Of a stretch of 64,000 bases of DNA, positions 57,364 to 64,000 are shown piece by piece. The notes under the pieces were generated by a model that ran no database searches, was not told the origin of the DNA, and saw nothing but the letters and a program-made list of their open reading frames with translations. A program made the position numbers and the translations under genes. This DNA comes from Clavulina sp. PMI_390 (Eukaryota > Basidiomycota > Agaricomycetes > Cantharellales > Hydnaceae). How positions within the stretch are numbered: the first letter of the stretch is position 1; every line of letters begins with the position of its first letter. The DNA lies in assembly GCA_015039315.1 (NCBI GenBank), contig WIDE01000106.1, positions 39,073 through 103,072 of the forward strand. The letters run 5' to 3'.

Positions 57364-60300
57364 ATGGACGCTGTATCTCGAAAGCGTCCAGCGTCTACGA
57401 GCGATGCAGGACCATCTCAGGTCAAAAAGCGCGCATTGTCGACAACAAATGGGCTACCAGGACGAGCCAGTCCTGTTAATAATGATGATTCAGACACGCT
57501 TGACCCACCCTCCGCCAGCCTCGAGGTGCATATTATCAGGCTTCATTGGGTAGCATATAGTAAAAGCCAGGACATTAATATACTCATTCTATCTACTTTC
57601 TTCTCCTTCTCGTTAGAACTTCCGAAAAGAAGCCATCTTCAGGAGGATGCGACAGCATGCCCGAGAACGAGAACGGTCAGAACACAGAGCATCCGAATTA
57701 GAAAAGCGCAAGAGAGAGCTTGAAGGAACTGTTGGGGCTATCGAAAACTGTTGGAACCAGGTAAGTATTCTGCTTCTACCAAAGCATCAAATATTTATAA
57801 TACCCGTCGTCTTACCCATTCTCTCTCATGGTTACGTTTACTATCTCGTCTTGACAGGTGTTAAACCAGCTTCAAATGCTGTGTACCGTTGATTCACTGC
57901 CTTCTCTGCCAACTATCCACGTTCCCGGTATGTCCATTTTATGACTGCGTACCGATCCTATAGTCAGCTATACGTTAAGTTCACTCTAGATCTCCTAAAG
58001 CTTATCGAGACACATAATGGCGGCCAAGAAGCGCCAACAGAAGAATTCCGCAAAGCTCTCCTTGAGGATGGGGTCAAGACGCAAAGTCTGGTGGCCAACT
58101 TCGTCTCCATGACTCCTCGGACTGCTCCAGATTATGATGAACTCTTGTCTAAATGTCAAGAAGCTACGATGCGAGTATGTGATTTCCTCCCGTTATTGAA
58201 CATTCCTTTTGACTAACCGAACATGCAGGCTACCTCATTACGATCTGAGCTACATATAATACATGCGAATTTCGTAGATGCCGAAGCCCAGCTCGCCCGT
58301 TACAAGGAGAATCTAACACAGGCTGAGAACCGTCTCGAGAATGCAAAACGCCAAATGCAGATGGATCTTGCAGCTCGTCCAGAAGGCTCCGATGCCGCTA
58401 CTCGAGCTCAATCTGGCACCCCACATCCCATGGATGCTACAGAAACTTCTGTGAGAAACGTCCCTTTAGTTTGACCTCTGAGAAGGGTTATCTCAATATC
58501 CTTTGATAGGCTAATGGAGAACCAGCTGAGCATTCCGATGATCTGGACCTTCTACGTGCTCGGCTACAAAAGGCGGAGGCTGAGATCAAGTACCTTGGGG
58601 AACAAAAGACCGCGGCGGAGCAGAGGTATGCGCTACTTAAAGTGGAGGTTGGTTCTTCATACCTCGTCATTCAAGCTTTCCAGAGCTCATTCGCGCCTGT
58701 AGTCAGAAGCAAAATCCGCCGAAGTCATCAAGGAATTCCCTGCATTCATCGCTCTGTCGGAAACTGTGGCTGCCTTGAAGGCGCAGCTACAAGAGGCTCG
58801 AGACGAGACGAAGCGAATAACGGAACAGACTACCAACAACCTTAACCAAATACAGCTCGCGAAAAACCAGGAGATTGTGAGCTTATGGTTTCATCCACTC
58901 ATTGCAAGCCCTTAACTAATACTTCTGTCCAGGACCACCTCCAGACTGAACTAGCTAGCTTCCAAGAAAAGTTCGAGTCAAAAGTTCGCGAGATCAACAA
59001 GGTGAAGGAAGCGCGGGACGTCGCAAATCAGACCCTTGCTGTGTTAAAGGTTAGCGAGCAGACAAAGCTCCAAGACTACGACTCAGTAATCATGCGCGCC
59101 AAGTCGCTCGAAGTGAGTTTGTTCGTAACACTCGGACTTTGCCCAAGCTGATACATTTTGGATAAAAGGAGCGTGCTGAAGGCCTATCACTAGAGGTCAA
59201 GCGACTGAAAAGTCAACTCGCTGCCCAGACAGGTGATGCCGAGCTCCTGGATTTCGTACTGAGTAGTGGTGGAAAGGAGGATGTGTTTTTAATAAAAGAT
59301 CTACAGGCGAAACTCAGGTTGGTTGGTTATGGGGGACGCATTTGGTTCGGTTTCTGACTCCCCCTCTCTCTCCAGCGACGCCAAATCCCGGTTGGCCGCA
59401 TTAGAGGCAACCCTTGAATCCCTTGACGCGTCCCATCCCGAAGTTTCCAGACATCTGCGTTCGGAGGCGGAGGCACGAGAAGAGCTTGGGTCAATAAGGG
59501 CTGAGCTGGAGAAGTATCAGCGGATTTTCGGATCGGATCTGTCTGGAGATGCGAAGTTACTAGCAGATCGCCTCAAGGAGTCCGAGAGAACCGTGGAGCA
59601 GCTGAGATTGCAGCAGCAACAAGAGGCTGCTGTGAGTGCTCCTACTCATTTTGGGTGCTTCGCTCTAACCTTATTTTTGATCTCGGCAGTCCTCCAATGA
59701 TCTCTTCGAGGAGCTACAGCGCATGTCATCTGCATGGGAGATCCTTGAAAAGCAGAGCAAGGAGAGGATTGACGATGCTGCTGCTTGGGAGTCTCGCTTC
59801 GGGCGCGTATCCGTCGAGGTACGCTAACCAGCTTTGCCGACCACACCAACATGGGCTCACACCCGCAATCACAGAAAGCGAAAGCTGAGCAGAAGTATTT
59901 TGCAACCATGCGGGAACGAGAGGCTTTGGAAATCGAGCGGAAAAGTATCTTGCGCGCGAATCAACAACAGTCTATGCTTGTTGGACAAATGACTACGCGA
60001 CAGGCCACGCTCGAGGAAGAAGTGGTACGTTCCTTTAGATGTACTATCCCCAATAGCTAATCATTTGACCTCATCCACTTAATAGAAACTCGCTCGTAAC
60101 CTCAGTGCCGATCATGAGGCTTTGGCTCAGGAGCAAAAGAAGCTCACCTCTGATTTTGAGGCGGAACTCATCCAGCTGAAATCAACGAAAGAGCAGCAGA
60201 CGAGTGAACTCTCAGGGGTATGTTTCTATGAACGAGTGAGTATTCATGAGAACAGCTAACTAACGGTTGTTCATTCAATATTCTAGCTTCGAGAGCAGCT

Positions 60301-60756
60301 GAAAACCGCCCTTGAGGATACCGAAAAGGCCCGCCAAAGTACTCGGCGACTGGAAGATGAGATTGCCAAGACAAGAAAATTGGCAGAGAAAGATGTCGCC
60401 AAAGCCGCCAAGGCAGCTGTTCAGCCGCAAGATGACTCTCAGGAACAGCAACTTCTGGTTTGTTCCTTCTCCGGCATTCCTTCCTCGCTTTGTGAAACTG
60501 ATTCGATAATTTTGCAGGCAATCCTTCGTTGTTCAACATGCAATCAGCGACTACGTTCACATGTCTTGATCAAATGCCTTCACAGTGAGCATACTAACCT
60601 AGTTCTTCCTCTCCTTCGCAGAAGCTAACTATTTGTCACCCACCAGCGTTCTGCCACGACTGCCTAGAAGCTCGCTTGACCACCCGACAGCGCAAATGCC
60701 CAGCATGTGGGCTGAAGTTCCAAGATAGCGACATGCAAAAATTATTCTTCCAATAA
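57364..60756 (+). CDS. BRE1: E3 ubiquitin ligase Bre1 (histone H2B monoubiquitination)
   Basis: Sixteen exons (57364-57525, 57617-57760, 57858-57927, 57990-58174, 58229-58450, 58510-58647, 58703-58876, 58933-59112, 59169-59317, 59376-59631, 59690-59818, 59875-60024, 60086-60217, 60287-60457, 60518-60584, 60647-60756) encode 812 aa. The N-terminus (SRKRPASTSDAGPSQVKKRA) is the usual Bre1 start and may be a nuclear signal. Long coiled coils fill residues ~60-740. The C-terminal C3HC4 RING reads LRCSTCNQRL, IKCLHTFCHDCLEARLTTRQ and KCPACGLKFQDSDMQKLFF, a Bre1-specific ending. With Rad6, Bre1 attaches ubiquitin to H2B, promoting H3K4 and H3K79 methylation. The RING is split by an intron at CLH/TFC. 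Confidence 0.96.
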
Positions 60757-62002
60757 TCCTTACCGACCGCAATATTACTCTTTATTACTTCGCTGTCCTT
60801 GGTGATTTTCGTGTTCTTCTCGTCACAGCGCGGCCGCTCTTGTGTAGTCGTATCCTTCGCCTATTTTTGTGCCTTTACTGCTGCTTACCGACTGGGACTC
60901 TTTTTGCACCTGAGTTGCCTCTCTGTCTCATTCTCACTGTGCATTGTATCTTTCGTTGTCACTAGTACTAGTGCCGCTTTCTAATTGCATCCACCATTAC
61001 TCACCAACAACCAACATCGAAAAGGTTGGACAAAGACCATCGCGGGTGGCCAATATAAATTAGGATAGGACCATCATCGCTATCACACTCATGATTCCGG
61101 CAGCTTCTTCAGGCCGTCCTGAGATCAACAATCACTACGGTCCCCAAATGTCACCTCCAGCACCCTCAGAGTAGAGGTCGCTCATCTCGATCCAAAGCTG
61201 TGACATTTAGCCGTATCATGGATTCCCAGTGTTACGGGGAATAGTGAGTCAGTCTCTCTACAATTCTGCTAAGACCTCTTAGCTTTCTTGCGGCCCTTTG
61301 ATTTTTCTGGGGACTGAAGATTCGAAATATGAGTCAAAAAATATTTTGTGGTGAACATGCGAGTTATCCGCGAGGCGGGCTTGCAGCAACTTTGACGCAT
61401 TAGCAAATACCCTCAGACGCTTTGTTTGGCCCGTTTGGACCGTTTGGCCTGTTTAGAGGGCCAAACGGGCCAAAATCTAAACGTATCAATTCAATCCAAA
61501 CAAAGGGTACCCGTTTCAGACACGAAAACACGCCAAACAGGCTGAAAAACCGGCCGACTTTTTCTGATGGCCATTGTTTACATGTTTCGGGCCTCCTCCT
61601 TTGGTTTCCCTTCTGTCGTCGTCCTCCTTTTGTGACATAACAAAAAAGCCGTATTCTTCTTCAAAGGAGCAGAATCACGTCTTCTCTTTTGTGGTGAGTT
61701 ATCCTACAGACTGCAACTTCTAGGGTTGATGATTCTGTCACGTGTGACATGGTTGGATGAAGATGAAGATCCTCTGCCCGAATCATTATACCAAGGCCTT
61801 TGTCTTTCGATGCTCGGACGCCATGAAAATATGCCTCCATTTTCGAGCCGCATGCGTGGATTCTGCTAGCCGCTCATAAGTAAGCAAGCGCGAGGATAGC
61901 CATTCAGTTGGGTAGCAAGATATATTAACCGGGATGTGTAACAGCCAGTACAAACCCAAAGTAGGAATTTTTGCATAATACATAACGAAATATTTAGCGA
62001 CT
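60757..62002. other. Intergenic region with an inverted repeat
   Basis: About 1.25 kb downstream of BRE1 and of the convergent secreted-protein gene. No gene is supported. A perfect 14-bp inverted repeat at 61425-61474 is listed separately; the surrounding 100 bp are rich in GTTTGGCC-like words. Confidence 0.5.
61425..61474. repeat. Perfect 14-bp inverted repeat with 22-bp spacer
   Basis: The left arm TTTGGCCCGTTTGG (61425-61438) is the exact reverse complement of the right arm CCAAACGGGCCAAA (61461-61474). The spacer itself repeats the word CCGTTTGGCC. It could fold as a stable hairpin, bind a dimeric protein, or be a relic of a small inverted-repeat element. Confidence 0.8.
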
Positions 62003-63508
62003 CTAGCAAGCAGAGCCCTTGACCCAAACACTAGAGAGAAGAGGCGTAAATTACCTAAACTTGAAAAACACGACGAGGAAGACTTACCCCGCGCTGCCAC
62101 CTGGGACATCGTCATACGACCACCAAGAGTTGGTCCAAAGATAGCCACCTTAATATTATTGTAGGAGTTAGACGCATCAAATTTGAAAGGAAGCTGGATC
62201 AGAGCACGCATAGGTGATAATCCAAGGCCGAGGCGTACCATAGGTGACTTCGGAACCTCCATTGTAAGCCGTAGTGGAGCTCCAAGCGGAAATACCGCTG
62301 CAGGATCCAGACGACGAAGAGCTGGTAGTGGTAGCAGCAGCGCTGGTGGTGGTGGTGGTAGCCTTAGTCGATGTGGTGGTGGCAACGCTCGTGGTGGAAG
62401 TGGTGCTGGCCTTGGTGGTAGTGGAAGTAGTGCTAGCCTTGGTAGTGGAAGTGGTGCTAGCCTTCGTGGTAGTTCCAGCCACGCCAGTTCCCATAGCATT
62501 GAAATGCCACGTGATACCGGAGATCCTGCCAGCGTTCATGTCGCCGATGGCTGAGAAGGCAGTAGGAGTCAGGTCGATATCTCCCATGGCGCAACCAGTG
62601 CAGCTGTAATTCGAGGTTATTCAAGGAGAAGCATGCAGTATAGACTTCTCGGAACATACCGATCAACAATTTGGACGACAACGGAAAGCCCAGTGGCCGG
62701 GTTTGTAACGGTAGCAGTCAGAGGGACGTGGCACTGTGCGCCAGTGTGGCAGTTGGGGAGACCATCGCCACCAATGCTACAAAAAGTGAGTGATGAGTAG
62801 ATGAAGGAATATGGGATAATATTTCTAGTATTCACTCAATCATGCCACCGTCTGATCCCGCGGCAACGGCAGAGACCCATGCGCCACTGGAGTTCTCGAT
62901 ATTACGGCCAACAGTGTAGGGTCCGCACACAGGGTTGCCTATATATGAGGATTTTCCGTCAGGAACCTGAACATGACGGATCAAAAGAAGGAAACTAAGA
63001 CTCACGGACAGTGTTGGTACCAGCATAACCGGCCCATGAGTCATAAAGGAGATGAGAGATAGCAGCAGTGTAGGTGCTATCCGTGTAAGTATCTCCGCAC
63101 GCGACGACGCCTGTGAGTTGGCAATAGTTAGCAAACCATTACTGATGTGAATTCTTTCTTCTACCAACCAGTGTCGTAGTATGTAAGGTCTCCAGTATAT
63201 GTTGCAGTCCAGCTGGAGAGGCTCTGCATATTCAGTGCCTGAGAAAGCGTAGTCAAGTACGGGTCGGCGGAGTTGGCGACGGTGATGCTAGGCGTAGCCG
63301 CCGGCTGAGTCGTCGTGGGCCAGTCAGAGGGAGTGACGGGGGCACCAGTAGTACGACGATTGTGCGAGAACTTGTGGGCAGACGCAGCCTTCGAGGGGCC
63401 TCGAACCTGGTGAGAGGGGCTGCCGAGACGGCGAGGACCATGGCCTGCTTGGACCAAGGTGAATAAAGCAGAAAGAACGACGGGAAGGGCGAGGGCCTTC
63501 GACAACAT
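62003..63508 (-). CDS. Secreted RlpA-like double-psi barrel protein with C-terminal CBM5/12
   Basis: Seven exons on the minus strand (63508-63169, 63110-63006, 62938-62836, 62776-62660, 62603-62239, 62148-62088, 62030-62003) encode 372 aa. A signal peptide (MLSKALALPVVLSALFTLVQ) precedes a basic, disordered region. The double-psi beta-barrel (~105-255) has TYTGDLTYYDTGVVACGDTY, NPVCGPYTVGRNIE, VPLTATVTNPATG, VDRCTGCAMGDIDLTPTAF and ISGITWHF. A Thr/Ser/Lys linker follows. The last ~50 residues form a CBM5/12 chitin-binding module (CSGISAWSSTTAYNGG, YLWTNSWWSYDDVPGG, ending GSAC), completed only by the last two small exons. It probably loosens or binds chitin or other wall polymers outside the cell. 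Confidence 0.9.
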
Positions 63509-64000
63509 AGTTTCTTCAAAGAGAGAGTGACTGAATGGAAAGAGTGAACGACCGAAGGGTCAAGTCAAGGGGCAGGGGAGTCAGAAGTCTGCAGGCGAAG
63601 CACGGAAGGGAGTCGTCGAGGAGAATTGTGGAGCTTTATAAGTCGGCCTCGTAGTGGGTGGTGATCGCAGTTCCCGCCGACTCAATTTTGCACATCAAGG
63701 TACCTAGCAACCTCGCTATCAATTAACATAGTTGATTAATCTGCGACCACGCGAGTGGACGGTTCATACACCGATGACGACGAACGGTCAGAGTGTTTAT
63801 ATGAAACATGTGGAGGGTGGCAACAAGCAAAGGTCGTTTCGGCGCGACCGGAATCGACGTGAATCGGGCAAGCTGAGGCGCATGGGGCGGTTCAGGTAGA
63901 TTTAACATCGTATCCGCTGGCCGAAATAGTACAATCCTCCTTTCCAAGAGTGTGCGGGTGGAAGGAAGGTCGGATTTGCCAAAAGCATGTTTATTTGGCA
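63509..64000. other. Upstream region of the secreted RlpA-like gene
   Basis: About 490 bases to the window end. It holds the minus-strand promoter with a TATA box at 63635-63640; no gene is recognised beyond it. Confidence 0.5.
63635..63640 (-). promoter_or_regulatory. TATA box of the secreted RlpA-like gene
   Basis: TATAAA on the minus strand, 127-132 bp before the start codon at 63508, the usual distance for a fungal gene with a 5' leader of about 90 bases. Confidence 0.55.

Overview
The window is nuclear DNA of a filamentous basidiomycete, most likely an Agaricomycete. Genes are densely packed on both strands and broken by many introns of about 45-110 nt, nearly all GT-AG with a CTNA-type branch point near the acceptor. 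Gene content is eukaryotic housekeeping plus fungal lineage genes: a Zn2Cys6 regulator, the alpha-aminoadipate lysine pathway, and secreted chitin-binding and expansin-like proteins. A narrower placement such as Ceratobasidiaceae would be inference. There are no rRNA genes, CRISPR arrays or bacterial-type operons. For most genes I joined exons by hand; wherever a full exon list is given, the summed length is a multiple of three with no internal stop.

Layout. 1-3926: two tandem Zn2Cys6 transcription-factor paralogues, the first cut by the window edge. 4996-5090: an intron-bearing tRNA-Lys. 6594-10148: a hypothetical gene and a His-rich secreted/membrane protein. 10845-13559: an Hsp110/Sse1 chaperone. 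13822-17401: ARP6 with an unusually long tail, divergent from a mitochondrial FtsJ-type rRNA methyltransferase. 17833-21301: a NIPA-type Mg2+ transporter with micro-exons. 21925-22055: tRNA-Glu(CTC) plus a truncated copy. 22882-28930: an AT-hook protein divergent from a 1297-aa gene that I read as a DUF3435/'Captain'-like tyrosine recombinase with added N- and C-terminal domains. 29088-31866: two unrecognised minus-strand genes.

32303-36011: a threonine-aspartase homologue, a Faf1-like ribosome-biogenesis protein and COX8. 36505-39758: an Inn1/Fic1-like C2 cytokinesis protein with poly-Q and poly-P tracts. 40388-43270: glycogen branching enzyme. 43530-45147: a conserved-looking gene of unknown function. 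45583-48112: an allantoicase/ureidoglycolate lyase fusion. 48385-53457: a RING-TRAF zinc-finger protein divergent from Golgi CASP/Coy1, which contains 8-nt and 10-nt exons. 53715-60756: LYS12, the TFIIH subunit TFB4 and the E3 ligase BRE1. 62003-63508: a secreted double-psi barrel protein with a C-terminal CBM5/12.

The genes do not form one pathway. Several are divergent pairs sharing 105-300 bp promoters (ARP6/MRM2, AT-hook/recombinase, Faf1/COX8, RING-TRAF/CASP, LYS12/TFB4). ARP6, TFB4 and BRE1 all serve chromatin or transcription. The most unusual item is the recombinase-like gene: Captain recombinases are known to me as the mobilisers of Starship elements in Pezizomycotina, whereas here a multi-exon relative sits among ordinary genes in a basidiomycete with no element ends that I could find.
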